46,325 bases of DNA from Burkholderiaceae bacterium (GCA_017848435.1 JAFEHU010000063.1:1-46325); one strand, 5' to 3'. Positions 24,410 through 33,693 are shown, numbered from the stretch's first letter. The notes: generated from the letters alone by a model not told the origin. Numbers and translations: made by a program.

Positions 24410-25375
24410 CTATTCCACCGCTGGATCAGGCAAGTCGAGGTGCAACGGGCGATTGGGCACATTCGCCACATCGAACGACAAAAATGCCAACAGCATCTGG
24501 ATGCCTATCAGGGTCGGCAGGGCCGCCAGCATGATGGTACCCACTGGCGTGGGTAAGCCCGACGCTATCCCGGAAATCCAGTGGTAGGCACCAAAAGCCG
24601 TGCCGAACCCCAGAAGCAGCGTTCCCGCCATCAGCAGCAAGGAGGCCACCGTCATGTCACGAAGGAAATAGCTGTAGAAAATCCGTTTGAGGAAATTCCG
24701 CAGGTGTTTGAACAGAAACTCCGGCCACACCCTGTGGGCCACCAGATGGCTCTGCTCGTTGCCATATTGCGCGTGCATGGGGATGTCAACGACAACCGCC
24801 CGCAGAATGTTGAGCCGAAACAGCAGGTCCGTTTCAAAAAAATACCGCTGACTGACCTTCTGCAAGCCCAGACTGGGTATGAGCTTGGTGTGCAATGCCG
24901 TGAAACCATTTGTGGTGTCAAAGAGCTGCCAGTAGCCGGTAGACAATTTGGACATGATGGACAGCATCGCATTGCCGATGATCCGGTGCACCGGCATCCG
25001 GCGAATGTGTTCGAGATCGTAAAAGCGGTTGCCCTTGGTATAGTCTGCTTGACCTCGTTTGATCGGTGCTAGGTAGCGCGGTATCAGCCGTGGATCCATC
25101 TGCCCGTCTCCGTCCACCTTCACCACCACGTCCATGTTCTCTGCCAGTGCGGACCGATAACCGGTCATCACCGCACCGCCAACACCCAGGTTGTGGGCAT
25201 GTCTCAGCACTCTGACTCTGTGGTCAGTGCAATGGGTTTCCACCCAGTCGCCGGTGCGTTCGGGACAGGCGTCGTCCACCACGTACACTCTTTCCACCTC
25301 GGGCCCGATGAGTTTCAGGACTCCCAGAATCTGATGCGTGACGCGATAGCTCGGAATGACGACAGCGACTCGCAT
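24410..25375 (-). CDS. polyprenyl-phosphate glycosyltransferase (GT2, DPM/ArnC-like)
   Basis: 321 residues from the ATG at 25375, where the GT-A domain begins (MRVAVVIPSYR); upstream in-frame ATGs add low-conservation sequence, and no strong ribosome-binding site decides. Motifs: VYVVDDACPERTGDW, HNLGVGGAVMTGYRSAL and the metal site VVKVDGDGQMDP. FDTTNGFTALHTKLI lies in the acceptor region. The C-terminal 80 residues contain two hydrophobic helices. The architecture is that of enzymes loading a sugar onto undecaprenyl phosphate. It is the first gene of the leftward operon and is divergent from the methyltransferase across 113 bases. Confidence 0.83.
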   Translation of the reverse strand: MRVAVVIPSYRVTHQILGVLKLIGPEVERVYVVDDACPERTGDWVETHCTDHRVRVLRHAHNLGVGGAVMTGYRSALAENMDVVVKVDGDGQMDPRLIPRYLAPIKRGQADYTKGNRFYDLEHIRRMPVHRIIGNAMLSIMSKLSTGYWQLFDTTNGFTALHTKLIPSLGLQKVSQRYFFETDLLFRLNILRAVVVDIPMHAQYGNEQSHLVAHRVWPEFLFKHLRNFLKRIFYSYFLRDMTVASLLLMAGTLLLGFGTAFGAYHWISGIASGLPTPVGTIMLAALPTLIGIQMLLAFLSFDVANVPNRPLHLDLPDPAVE

Positions 25376-25488
25376 GGGTGTGAATTGGTGGAAGACCCCA
25401 GATTCTATCGATGGCATGCGTGTGGCTGCGACAAGGCTGTTGTTCGCCCCCCCTGTGGCCTGGTTGCAATACCTTTTGGGAAGCATCA

Positions 25489-26523
25489 ATGAACCGCAAT
25501 GAACGGCTACTTCAGCCGATCGACCCCTGGACTGATCACGGCGTTGAAATCGGCGCGCTCTGCCGTCCGGTGGTTCCGCCGTCTTGCAAAGGGGTCCGTT
25601 ATGTTGACCACCTGAGCACCGAGGAACTGAAGGTCAAGTACGCAAGCGATCCCAATGTGGACATCAACAGTCTGGTGCCGGTCAGCCATGTCTGGGACCA
25701 CCGTGGACTGTCCCCCCAGCCGGCGCCTGGCTCCTGGGACTATGTGGTGGCATCCCACGTGATCGAGCATGTTCCCGACATGATCGGGTGGTTGCGGGAA
25801 CTGGCGGTACGGCTCAAGCCTGGCGGCATTGTGTCGCTGGCGATTCCCGATAAACGGTGGACCTTCGATTGCCGGCGGGAGCTGACCAGTCTGTCCATGT
25901 TGCTTGAAGCCCATTTTGAAGGCTGGACAAGGCCCTCCGTGCGGCAGTGTCTGGATTTCCACATGGAGGCGGTCAACAGTTCCCACAAGGCCGATGGGGT
26001 GCGCCTCTGGCAAGGCCAGGTGTCTTTCGACAAGACTGGCAGGACCGCGGACGAATTCCCTTTCAGCGCGGGCGAGCAAGGTCTGAGGGAGCATGCCCGA
26101 CAGATCAAGGCAGGGACTTACATTGACTCCCACTGTCAGACCTTCACGCCCGGGTCTTTCATTCGGGTGTTGCGCGAACTCGGCGCATTGAACATGGTCG
26201 ATTTCGAGGTGGCCTCGTTCAGCGACACCATGGAGGGGGACGGTGAGTTCTTTGTCGTGCTCAAAAAATTGCCGGAGGGCCTGAGCCCTGCCGAGCGCAG
26301 GCGCAGGGTGGACCTGAGTCTGCCCACCGTCTTGCCGCCGTTGATGGACGGAGAGATCCTTCGGCTTCAGCGCGAGGTACAAGAGCTCCGAGCGGCATTG
26401 CAACGGCAGCAGCAATGGGCCCATCGCCTCACCAGCAGTTTGGCCTGGCGAATCTTGGCGGGCGTCCGGCGAGCGCTGAGATCGGCCTTGGGCCAGTTGC
26501 GCAACTGGCCAGGGCGTTCGTAG
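25489..26523 (+). CDS. SAM-dependent methyltransferase (class I)
   Basis: 344 residues. The ATG at 25489 has GGGAAG about six bases upstream; longer in-frame starts are not conserved-looking. The core shows VEIGALCRPVV (a short glycine motif), WDYVVASHVIEHVPDMIGWLRELAVRLKPGG (post-I to motif III, read in two halves) and VSLAIPDKRW. The VIEHV pattern is common in Methyltransf_11/23 sugar or lipid methyltransferases. A C-terminal tail with a coiled segment (EILRLQREVQELRAALQRQQQ, split) follows. It probably methylates a sugar of the surface glycan or caps chain growth; that is inference from the locus. Confidence 0.8.
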   Translation: MNRNERLLQPIDPWTDHGVEIGALCRPVVPPSCKGVRYVDHLSTEELKVKYASDPNVDINSLVPVSHVWDHRGLSPQPAPGSWDYVVASHVIEHVPDMIGWLRELAVRLKPGGIVSLAIPDKRWTFDCRRELTSLSMLLEAHFEGWTRPSVRQCLDFHMEAVNSSHKADGVRLWQGQVSFDKTGRTADEFPFSAGEQGLREHARQIKAGTYIDSHCQTFTPGSFIRVLRELGALNMVDFEVASFSDTMEGDGEFFVVLKKLPEGLSPAERRRRVDLSLPTVLPPLMDGEILRLQREVQELRAALQRQQQWAHRLTSSLAWRILAGVRRALRSALGQLRNWPGRS

Positions 26524-26558
26524 CCGTGCTCGGCCTACACACCAGGCGCGATTCGCAG

Positions 26559-27653
26559 ATGGGCAACCCACCGGAAGACCCTCGGATCGAAGGGCTGCGA
26601 GGGGTTGCAGCCATGATGGTCCTGCTGTCTCACTATGCCAGCCATTGGATGAGCAACCTCGCCTGGGTTGGGTTTGCCTCCACCGGCGTGGACCTCTTTT
26701 TCGTGCTGAGTGGCTACGTGTTTGCACCGTACATCCTGTCCAACAAACCCCTGACCTGGACATCGCACCTGGTGCGCCGTTTTTTTCGGCTGTACCCGCT
26801 CTACCTGACCGCTTTGCTGGTCTATGCATTGCAACGGGGAGGCCTGTCCGAGACCTGGGTTGAATTCACCCGGCACCTGTTCATGGCCCACACGCTGGGA
26901 GGACTGGACACGGCCTTCTATTTCAACCCGGCGTTCTGGAGTTTGCCGCCAGAGGTCGAGTTTTACCTGTTCATGCCCTTGGTGATCTGGCTCGTCAAGC
27001 GGTTTGGTGCCTGGCCGGTGTTTGCAGCAGCCGCCCTGGCTCGCCTGGCCCTTGTGGCGCCTGGCACCTCTGGGGTCATTGAAATCACTGCCAGGGCAAT
27101 TTCAACGGTCCACCTGCCCGGCCTTCTGGTGGAGTTCATGGTCGGGGTGCTCGTTTTTCAGCAAAGCCAGCACCGAGCTAGACCCGTGGGGGTCGGCTTG
27201 GCCCCGTCGCTCAGGTTGCCGTGGCTGGCTGTGGCGGCCTTGGCGGCAGCATTGTGGCTTTACGGGTGGGCGATTGCGCCCGGACCAGCGCACACCGCCA
27301 CATTGCCTGCTGTCATCACCGGCAACATCGGCATGGTGGCGGCGCTTGCCTATGGGCTGCTGGTGGCAGCGGTGCTCACATGGCGTCTGGAAAGCATTCC
27401 ACCGTTCATGAAACACTGCGCCAACCAGCTGGGCCAGCTGAGTTACGGCATCTACCTGTTTCACAATGCTGCGCCTGCGCTGGTCATCCATTTGATGCCA
27501 GAGTTGGCCAATGCGGGTGTACGCTTGTCTCTGGCAAGCCTGTGTTGCACGGTATTGGTGGCATGGACTGCCAACCGCTTGATTGAGCGACCCGCCCGTC
27601 AGTGGGGCCGTTCGCTGGCTGGGCCATCTGAAGGCGCTGCCTTGCAGAAATGA
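26559..27653 (+). CDS. acyltransferase-3 family membrane protein
   Basis: 364 residues from the ATG at 26559; a GTG at 26526 is an alternative start, and an ATG at 26415 would overlap the methyltransferase by over 100 bases. N-terminal signatures: RIEGLRGVAAMMVLLSHY with the catalytic His, FFVLSGYVFA and RRFFRLYPLYL. About ten hydrophobic helices. The end has the conserved GIYLFHNAAP and NRLIERPARQWG. Family members O-acetylate or otherwise acylate surface polysaccharides, moving acyl groups across the inner membrane. Its 3' end overlaps the convergent glycosyltransferase by 55 bases. Confidence 0.85.
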   Translation: MGNPPEDPRIEGLRGVAAMMVLLSHYASHWMSNLAWVGFASTGVDLFFVLSGYVFAPYILSNKPLTWTSHLVRRFFRLYPLYLTALLVYALQRGGLSETWVEFTRHLFMAHTLGGLDTAFYFNPAFWSLPPEVEFYLFMPLVIWLVKRFGAWPVFAAAALARLALVAPGTSGVIEITARAISTVHLPGLLVEFMVGVLVFQQSQHRARPVGVGLAPSLRLPWLAVAALAAALWLYGWAIAPGPAHTATLPAVITGNIGMVAALAYGLLVAAVLTWRLESIPPFMKHCANQLGQLSYGIYLFHNAAPALVIHLMPELANAGVRLSLASLCCTVLVAWTANRLIERPARQWGRSLAGPSEGAALQK

Positions 27654-28723
27654 ACCCAACGGGCATTCGCCAGACGCTTGGTATCTGCGCTGAGCAACGC
27701 GGTGTAATGGCCCGGCTCCAGTTGTGCCCACTCGGCATCGTCCAGCGGAGCCAGGTCCCGGCCTGCTGGCCTGAATATCGCCGGGCGCATCAGACATGAA
27801 GGGCTGAAGGCTGCCACTTGCCAGCCTGGGTAACGCGCCTGAAAGGCCGCTGCACTGTCGACCACGGGCTCGTCCAGGTCGAACCACTGCGCAGGCCAGC
27901 CGGGGCGGCCAAGCCGCTCCACCCAGGCCATGTCGCGGCTCCAGCGCACTGTGCGGGCATGGTGCTTCAGCAGGAAAACCCGTTGACTGGCCTGCATCAG
28001 GGCGGCTTTGTGAGCACCGTGCCGGTATTCGTGCGTGGCCATGGCGCTGGGCAATACCGTCAGCTTCCAGCCGGTCTGGCGCAAACGGCGGGACAGATCC
28101 GCATCCTCGAAAAACATGAAATAGTCTGGGTCAAACAAGCCGCCCGCACTCAGCACCGCGCTGCGTCGCAGCAGCAACACTGCGCCAGACACCATGGCCA
28201 CCTCCGCAGGGGGGGACAGTTCGTCCAAACGGCGCCGGTTGTCCTGAACGGCCCAGCGCGCGAGCGCCGAAGCGGCACCGAAGGAGTGCGTGAGCAATCG
28301 GTCGCGGACCGTTTCCCAGGGACTCTGAGGTGAGCCAAGGGGAATCAGAAAGCTGCCTGCAGCGTTCCACCGCATGTTGGGCGCGATGGCCGCGCAATCG
28401 GGCATTGCCTCAAGCGTTTGACGCAACCGATCAATCTGGTCCGTCGCAATTCGGGCATCCGGGTTCAGCAAGAGAAAGTAGGGCGATACGGATTGCGCAA
28501 AGGCGAGGTTGCACGCCTGGCCAAAACCCAGGTTTCTGGGGGGCACCAAAAACCGGACCCAGTCATGTTGCTGCAACGCGCGTTTCAGGTGGTCGGCCTC
28601 GCTGGGGTCTTCGCTGTTGTCAATCACCCAGACCGTGCCGTGCTGCCAAGACCCCAGCTGCGCCACACTGCCAAGGGTGTCGGCAGCGCTCCGGTAGTTG
28701 ACTATGACGACGTCAATGGTCAT
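27599..28723 (-). CDS. GT2-family glycosyltransferase
   Basis: 374 residues, start overlapping the preceding stop (ATGA). Motifs: VVIVNYRSAADT, VIDNSEDPSEADH, RNLGFGQACNLAFA and the DxD equivalent LLLNPDARI. GGLFDPDYFMFFEDADLSRRL is the acidic acceptor segment typical of WbbL-type rhamnosyltransferases. The C-terminal 80 residues are unlike the core and may be an accessory domain. It is the last gene of the leftward operon starting at the Crp gene, and the dTDP-rhamnose genes nearby make rhamnose a plausible donor. Confidence 0.85.
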   Translation of the reverse strand: MTIDVVIVNYRSAADTLGSVAQLGSWQHGTVWVIDNSEDPSEADHLKRALQQHDWVRFLVPPRNLGFGQACNLAFAQSVSPYFLLLNPDARIATDQIDRLRQTLEAMPDCAAIAPNMRWNAAGSFLIPLGSPQSPWETVRDRLLTHSFGAASALARWAVQDNRRRLDELSPPAEVAMVSGAVLLLRRSAVLSAGGLFDPDYFMFFEDADLSRRLRQTGWKLTVLPSAMATHEYRHGAHKAALMQASQRVFLLKHHARTVRWSRDMAWVERLGRPGWPAQWFDLDEPVVDSAAAFQARYPGWQVAAFSPSCLMRPAIFRPAGRDLAPLDDAEWAQLEPGHYTALLSADTKRLANARWVHFCKAAPSDGPASERPH

Positions 28724-29736
28724 GCCGTGGTTTCTCGCGCTGCATCGTCCACCACAAACTCATTGAGCAGATGGGAGGCCCACCACCGCCCTGGCTCCGA
28801 TCCGATGGCGTGCTCCATGAATCGGGCCAGCGGGGCATAGACCCGCTCCCGGGCCGTTGACGGGTCGAGCTGAACAAAAGCCTTCGGATCGACGATTTCC
28901 GAGCCCGCCCACTCAAAAATGCCCGGGCGCACAAGCTTGCTTGACATCGCCATGATTTCACTGCCCGTGTCGATGGCCATTCGCACAGCGCTGTCGGCCA
29001 TTTTGCGCCGCTTTCCAAACCAAGACACCCAGGTGCCTTTTTCCGGTTGGGGGGCGGCTGGCGTCTCGGTGGCTACCACCACGATACCTCCATGCGCCAG
29101 GGCATCGTAGAAAAATTCGCGTGTCGGCGTGCTGGTTGGCAGCAGTCGCCCCCCGCCCATGTAGTTCTCGTAACGCTGGTATTTGGTTCTGAAGTAATGC
29201 CGGATGGCCGGGTGCACACGGTCGTCGACCACGATGTCTGAAGTCATCAGGTGCACGCAATGGCCGCAACGTGCCATCGCAATCAGTCCAAGGAATACGC
29301 TGTCGAAATGGCCCATCACCACCACGAGGCCACGGCCCTTGGTTCTTTGGGACATGGCGGCACGTGCAGGAGCGAGGTCAATGTAGAGGTCGTGCATGCG
29401 CCCTTGGATCGCGAACATCGCATCCAGCTCCTCGCGTGCGACCGTCTGGTAGCGCTGTGTCACCAGTTCATGCACCTGATCTTCGGTGATGTCAGGGCGC
29501 ATGGCGCGAAAGCTGGCTGCGCAGAGCTGACTGATGTAGGGCTGACCTACCGACATTTCTGCCCAGTCCCGCGCGTAGCGGGCATTGAATGCCCCTCGCC
29601 ATTGCGCCAGCCGGTAGGCCCATCGCAGGGGGAGTCGTGCCATCAGTGGCAGGAACAGCCCGTAATCCAGTCTCTGCGAGGCATACCACCAGACCTTGGC
29701 GTCCAGCCAGCGCTTCCAGTTTCCATTGCGTTTCAA
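28720..29736 (-). CDS. LpxL/HtrB-like acyltransferase lacking the usual catalytic acid
   Basis: 338 residues starting with TTG at 29736, supported by GGAG eight bases upstream and by the stop of the previous gene one base before. The layout resembles late lipid A acyltransferases: RTKGRGLVVVMGHFDSVFLG at about 131-150, then GGIVVVATETPAAP and the region WFGKRRKMADSAVRMAIDTG. The canonical H-x4-(D/E) dyad would be H143 with residue 148, but 148 is Phe (HFDSVF), so the usual acid is missing. D145 might substitute, or the protein may have another acyl chemistry. Expected at the inner-membrane face, acylating a glycan or lipid. Confidence 0.65.
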   Translation of the reverse strand: MKRNGNWKRWLDAKVWWYASQRLDYGLFLPLMARLPLRWAYRLAQWRGAFNARYARDWAEMSVGQPYISQLCAASFRAMRPDITEDQVHELVTQRYQTVAREELDAMFAIQGRMHDLYIDLAPARAAMSQRTKGRGLVVVMGHFDSVFLGLIAMARCGHCVHLMTSDIVVDDRVHPAIRHYFRTKYQRYENYMGGGRLLPTSTPTREFFYDALAHGGIVVVATETPAAPQPEKGTWVSWFGKRRKMADSAVRMAIDTGSEIMAMSSKLVRPGIFEWAGSEIVDPKAFVQLDPSTARERVYAPLARFMEHAIGSEPGRWWASHLLNEFVVDDAARETTA

Positions 29737-29737
29737 G

Positions 29738-30475
29738 TCAGCGCTCCGATACAGGCAACTGCTGCAGGAATCGCGCCACGTCGCCAGGCTGTTGGATATC
29801 GAAACACGGCGTCGTCACGGGCAGCCGGGCAGCCCATTTGCGCTCAAATGCCGCAGCATTCGCCGCAATGCGTTGAAGCACACCTGCCGCTACAGGCCCC
29901 GCCGCTGGCGTACCCGACCAGTGCTCGCAAAACGCATCCACTGCCACCGCCTTGAGTCCACGGGCCTGCGCCTCCAGCACCAAATCGGTACCGTAAAAGT
30001 CGTAGCCCAGCTGGGGATCCATCCGCAGACCACTGCCAACCCGCACCGCCACCAGCAACTCGTCCAGGCTGTCGACTTCGCAGGGTAGCGGCAGAGGTTC
30101 ACGCCGCAGAACGCCCCGGTCGAGCACATGGCCAGCACGCAGTGCCCCGTCGCCATGGCCACGCACGCCATACACCCCGGCCACTGCCAGCTCTGGCAGG
30201 CTTTTGCGCACAGTGTTGAGTTCTTTCAGGAAGCGCTCCGGCCACCCGTCGGGCAGGTAGACGTCCTGATGGACCCAGACTGCCCAGCACTGCGGCGGCA
30301 GGTGGTCGACGGCGGCATTGAACGCATCGGCTGCAGAGGCGCTGTTGAAAAAAGCCCGCAGCGGGTACTGGCCACGCGCGATACACGGCGATGCCGCCAG
30401 CCGCCGGGCCAGCGTGTCTGCATTGTTGATTCCGGCGATGAACACCAAGTCTGAAGGCAATACCGGCGTACTCAT
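29738..30475 (-). CDS. glycosyltransferase-like protein (GT-A fold)
   Basis: 245 residues. The start at 30475 is chosen for its ATGA overlap with the GNAT gene; an in-frame ATG at 30505 would overlap more. It starts with LVFIAGINNADTLARRLAAS, then WAVWVHQDVYLPDGWPERF and FYGTDLVLEAQARGLKAVAVD. The VHQDVYLP acidic segment is the pattern I associate with small GT2-like proteins (PF13712-type). A late HWSG motif resembles the base-proximal His of GT-A enzymes. Which sugar it transfers cannot be told; it is probably part of the glycan built by this operon. Confidence 0.65.
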   Translation of the reverse strand: MSTPVLPSDLVFIAGINNADTLARRLAASPCIARGQYPLRAFFNSASAADAFNAAVDHLPPQCWAVWVHQDVYLPDGWPERFLKELNTVRKSLPELAVAGVYGVRGHGDGALRAGHVLDRGVLRREPLPLPCEVDSLDELLVAVRVGSGLRMDPQLGYDFYGTDLVLEAQARGLKAVAVDAFCEHWSGTPAAGPVAAGVLQRIAANAAAFERKWAARLPVTTPCFDIQQPGDVARFLQQLPVSER

Positions 30476-31593
30476 AAAAAATCTGTATCTCCACCCATCC
30501 ACCACCAGCGAAAGGTGTTCAGGTCATATTCTCCGCCGGCTGGCCAGCAGGACGTTTGCGGCATGCCCACGCGGGCCACTTCCGACACGTTCACTCGGGC
30601 GTGGTGGATTAAATTGGAAATAAACGAGCCGCACGGCTGCGTCTCGCCCAGCCAGGACGCTGCGACAGGGCTCATCCAGGCCGAAAGGCGCTTGGCCCCC
30701 GCTGCACTGGCGGCTTGATGGCAATGTTGCAGTGCTTTGGGCATCCACGCCCTTGGCCCAATCCAGTCCAGCCAGGCAGCCGACTCTCCGTCCAGGCGCC
30801 AGACCACCAAGCCAACTGGCGTTTTGCGCCATGGCCTCCGAACCAGCAGGTACCGGTACGGGCGATCAGGGTGATCAAGGTAACGCCACCTCAGGTAGCT
30901 GGCGTCACGCACGCCCACCCCCAGCGCAGCGTCCGAAGTGAAATCGGCGCGCATACCTTCCCAGCAGGGCACCAGCAGCGAATTGATCGTGGCAGGATCG
31001 GTCGCAGACAACTCCACCCCCTGGCTGGCCCAGGGCCACCATCCGCGCCTTGAGGCCGGCCCTCGGATTTTGGGTGCGAAAGGCTTGCCCCTGTCGGACG
31101 CCGGTGTCGACCAGTCCCACTGCAGCGACGAGATGGCACCCGCATCCCATAGCAAATGCTGTTTGACCGCCAGGCGAAGGTGCCTGTGGCTTGGAAAACC
31201 GAAGCCCAGGGTGTAAGCACGGTCTGGACCGATCCAGTGCTGGTAAAAAGCGTTCGAGGCATGGAAGAATGGGCTGGAGCGGGTCATCAAGCCGCGCCAG
31301 GCAGGCGCCACCATGACGTCGCCGATCTGCATGCCCGCCATGGTTTGCTGGCCCACCTGGATCGTCCGTGGCAGGCCTCCGCAGTGTGCGATCAGCTCGC
31401 CCTCAGACCAGACACCCACCGCCTTGCCCTGCCCGACCCCGTACTTCCATTCGTACCACGCAGTCTGCGCGCCGCTGGAAAAAACCGCACTGTGAAGGCG
31501 CAGAACTTCTGAAGCATCGGCTGGCCCCAAACCCCTCACCGTGATGGGCTTGCCTGCTGTTGGCAGGCACTGCACCAAGGGCCCCGGCGTCAT
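30472..31593 (-). CDS. GNAT-fold acetyltransferase-like protein
   Basis: 373 residues from the ATG at 31593, which overlaps the Wzt stop as ATGA; another ATG at 31605 would give four more residues. The N-terminal half has the GNAT look: ITVRGLGPADASEVLRLH, AHCGGLPRTIQVG, then MQIGDVMVAPAWRGLMTRS, the acetyl-CoA pyrophosphate-binding turn (Q/RxxGxG/A-like, here PAWRGLM). The C-terminal half is a second, degenerate unit with SYLRWRYLDHPDRPYRYLLV, as in FemAB- and GNAT-related cell-envelope proteins. It may N-acylate an amino sugar. Substrate unknown. Confidence 0.7.
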   Translation of the reverse strand: MTPGPLVQCLPTAGKPITVRGLGPADASEVLRLHSAVFSSGAQTAWYEWKYGVGQGKAVGVWSEGELIAHCGGLPRTIQVGQQTMAGMQIGDVMVAPAWRGLMTRSSPFFHASNAFYQHWIGPDRAYTLGFGFPSHRHLRLAVKQHLLWDAGAISSLQWDWSTPASDRGKPFAPKIRGPASRRGWWPWASQGVELSATDPATINSLLVPCWEGMRADFTSDAALGVGVRDASYLRWRYLDHPDRPYRYLLVRRPWRKTPVGLVVWRLDGESAAWLDWIGPRAWMPKALQHCHQAASAAGAKRLSAWMSPVAASWLGETQPCGSFISNLIHHARVNVSEVARVGMPQTSCWPAGGEYDLNTFRWWWMGGDTDFL

Positions 31594-32858
31594 GCGCAGT
31601 GCCATTGGTGAGGCAACTGCACCAGACCCTGCTCGGTACCCGATTGGGTGACATCCAGTGTCACGGCCTGTTCCACCAGGTCGTAGGGGTGTATGCCGTC
31701 CTCGGTCGTCAAAAAGCAGCTCACGTGGTAGCGGCCCTTGAGCAGTGGCAGCTTGGGCAACTGCACCGTGACCTTGCCTTGTCCTGGCGCGTGAGCGGTC
31801 AGGCGAACGCCGTCGGAAGCGGAAATCACACTGGAGACTGTCTGACGGTTTGCATCGGAGATGCCAATGGCCACGCCCGGCACGGGCAGGTCGGGATCGA
31901 AGGCAAAGCCGATGCTGATGCTCAGGTCGTTGCTGCCAGACCGGATGGCCACTGCCGGCGTGGTCACCGGTTGCCCATCAATGCTGGCCTCCACCCCCAC
32001 GATGCGCGCCGTGCCCACTGCCGCGCGCTGGTTCGCGGGATGAAGGACGCCCGTTTGGGTGGCCGTGACGGTGTCCGCGTTCAGCGACGCCTGGTAGGCC
32101 AGCGTGACGTCGGCGGCGGGCCCATCCATCCGCAGCCGGCCTCGGTCCATCCACAATGCGCGGGCGCACAGCGCTTCAACCTGGTACATGGAATGAGAGC
32201 AAAACAAGATGGTTTTGCCAGCGTCTTTGAGCCGCATGATGCGGTCGAAAGACTTGCGCGCGAATGCGCCATCGCCCACCGACAGTGCTTCGTCAATCAC
32301 CAGAATGTCTGGCTCTACGCTGGTGGCGACCGAAAATGCCAGGCGCATGAACATGCCGCTGGAATACGTCTTGACCGGCTGGTGGATGAAGTCGCCAATG
32401 TCCGCAAACGCCAGGATATCGTCCAGCCTTTCGCTCACTGCCGCACGCGACAGCCCCAGGATGGCCCCATTCATGTAAACGTTTTCCAGGCCGCTGAAGT
32501 CCGGGCTGAACCCCGCGCCAAGTTCCAGCAGGGCGGCCACGCGCCCCTGAACCAGCAAATCCCCAGCACCCGGCGCCACCGTACCGCATACCATCTGCAG
32601 CAGGGTGGATTTGCCCGCCCCGTTGCGCCCCACCACGCCAACGACCTCGCCAGGCCGTACCTGGAAGCTGACATCGCGCAGCGCCCAGAAATCGTGGCCA
32701 TAAGGGCGCCAGCGACCCCAGAGCAAATGCTTGAGCCGGTCGGCGGGTCGGTCAAACAGCGTGTAGTGCTTGCTCAGCCCAGACGCCCGGATCGCCCACC
32801 CATCGGTGGCATCCGGCTGGTGCGGTACCGTGGTCTTGGGCGGTTTCTCAGACGACAT
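31590..32858 (-). CDS. wzt: polysaccharide ABC transporter, ATP-binding subunit with C-terminal glycan-binding domain
   Basis: 422 residues; the start at 32858 overlaps the Wzm end by 11 bases. Walker A GRNGAGKS (77-84), ABC signature YSSGM (165-169, the S-S-G-M variant typical of Wzt/TagH), Walker B LVIDEALSVGD (186-196) and H-loop CSHSM. The long C-terminal part (about 265-422) is a beta-rich domain of the Wzt C-terminal type, which in known O-antigen exporters recognises the capped end of the finished glycan. So export here is likely by the ABC-dependent route, with chain ends recognised by this domain. The methyltransferase or acyltransferases nearby could make the cap. Confidence 0.93.
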   Translation of the reverse strand: MSSEKPPKTTVPHQPDATDGWAIRASGLSKHYTLFDRPADRLKHLLWGRWRPYGHDFWALRDVSFQVRPGEVVGVVGRNGAGKSTLLQMVCGTVAPGAGDLLVQGRVAALLELGAGFSPDFSGLENVYMNGAILGLSRAAVSERLDDILAFADIGDFIHQPVKTYSSGMFMRLAFSVATSVEPDILVIDEALSVGDGAFARKSFDRIMRLKDAGKTILFCSHSMYQVEALCARALWMDRGRLRMDGPAADVTLAYQASLNADTVTATQTGVLHPANQRAAVGTARIVGVEASIDGQPVTTPAVAIRSGSNDLSISIGFAFDPDLPVPGVAIGISDANRQTVSSVISASDGVRLTAHAPGQGKVTVQLPKLPLLKGRYHVSCFLTTEDGIHPYDLVEQAVTLDVTQSGTEQGLVQLPHQWHCA

Positions 32859-33672
32859 CGGCAAACCCCGCGCGAACCCGGTGGAAAAAAGCCGCGCCCG
32901 CACCGGCCAAAGCCGTGCAGACCAGCGTCAGGCTGCCCAATGCACCCCAATCAGGCCAGGCGCCAACCATCACCACCTGCCGGGTCTGTTCAATCACCGT
33001 GGTCAGTGGGTTCAGCTGCAGCCACGGCTGCCAGCTGGCGGGCATTGCGGTGGCTGGGAAAAAGATCGGACTGACAAACAGCAGGACACTGGTGGCCAGC
33101 CCAACCACTTGGCCAACGTCGCGGATGTAAGTGCCTACTGCCGACAAAATCCAGCCGAGTCCGAGTACCAGCATGGCCAGCGGCAGCCAAATCAGCGGCA
33201 GCGCCAGCATGGCCGGCGCCAGTGCCGCGCCGTCAATCAGGCGTGCCAGCACCAACAAGCCCAACGACACCACCAGTCCCACCAGGGCTTGCAGCAGGTT
33301 GGTCCATGCCAGAACCTGCAAGGGGAACACCACCTTCTTGACCAAGTGGGGCTGGTCAAGCACCAGGCGCGGGGCGCGGCCAACACATTCCGAGAAAAAA
33401 TTAAACACCAGCAGGCCAGAGAACAGGTTGGCTGCAAAGGCGAGGTCCCCACCATCCGTCCCACTGCTGCCAGGCCAGCGCAGGTTGAGCACGTGCCGGA
33501 ACACCACCGTGTAAACCGCAAGCATCAACATCGGCGTGAGCAGCAGCCAGGCGGTGCCCAGCCACGACTGCCTGTAACGCAGGGCGATTTCCCTGGCCAC
33601 CAGTTGGCGAATCAGCCCCCAATGCCCTATTGGGAACATGTAGGTCATCAAATGGGCGGCAGTACGTGGCAT
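32848..33672 (-). CDS. wzm: polysaccharide ABC transporter, permease subunit
   Basis: 274 residues with six hydrophobic segments of the ABC2-membrane type. The N-terminus LIRQLVAREIALRYRQSWLGTAWLLLTPM is the conserved coupling region of Wzm/TagG permeases (read as two halves). The later segment FFPATAMP...LNPLTTVIEQTRQ is also typical. It pairs with Wzt to move lipid-linked O-polysaccharide across the inner membrane. The start is taken at 33672; ATGs at 33648 and 33639 are alternatives. It begins 21 bases after the Crp-family gene on the same strand. Confidence 0.92.
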   Translation of the reverse strand: MPRTAAHLMTYMFPIGHWGLIRQLVAREIALRYRQSWLGTAWLLLTPMLMLAVYTVVFRHVLNLRWPGSSGTDGGDLAFAANLFSGLLVFNFFSECVGRAPRLVLDQPHLVKKVVFPLQVLAWTNLLQALVGLVVSLGLLVLARLIDGAALAPAMLALPLIWLPLAMLVLGLGWILSAVGTYIRDVGQVVGLATSVLLFVSPIFFPATAMPASWQPWLQLNPLTTVIEQTRQVVMVGAWPDWGALGSLTLVCTALAGAGAAFFHRVRAGFADVV

Positions 33673-33693
33673 GTCGATGGGGCGTGCGTGGGT

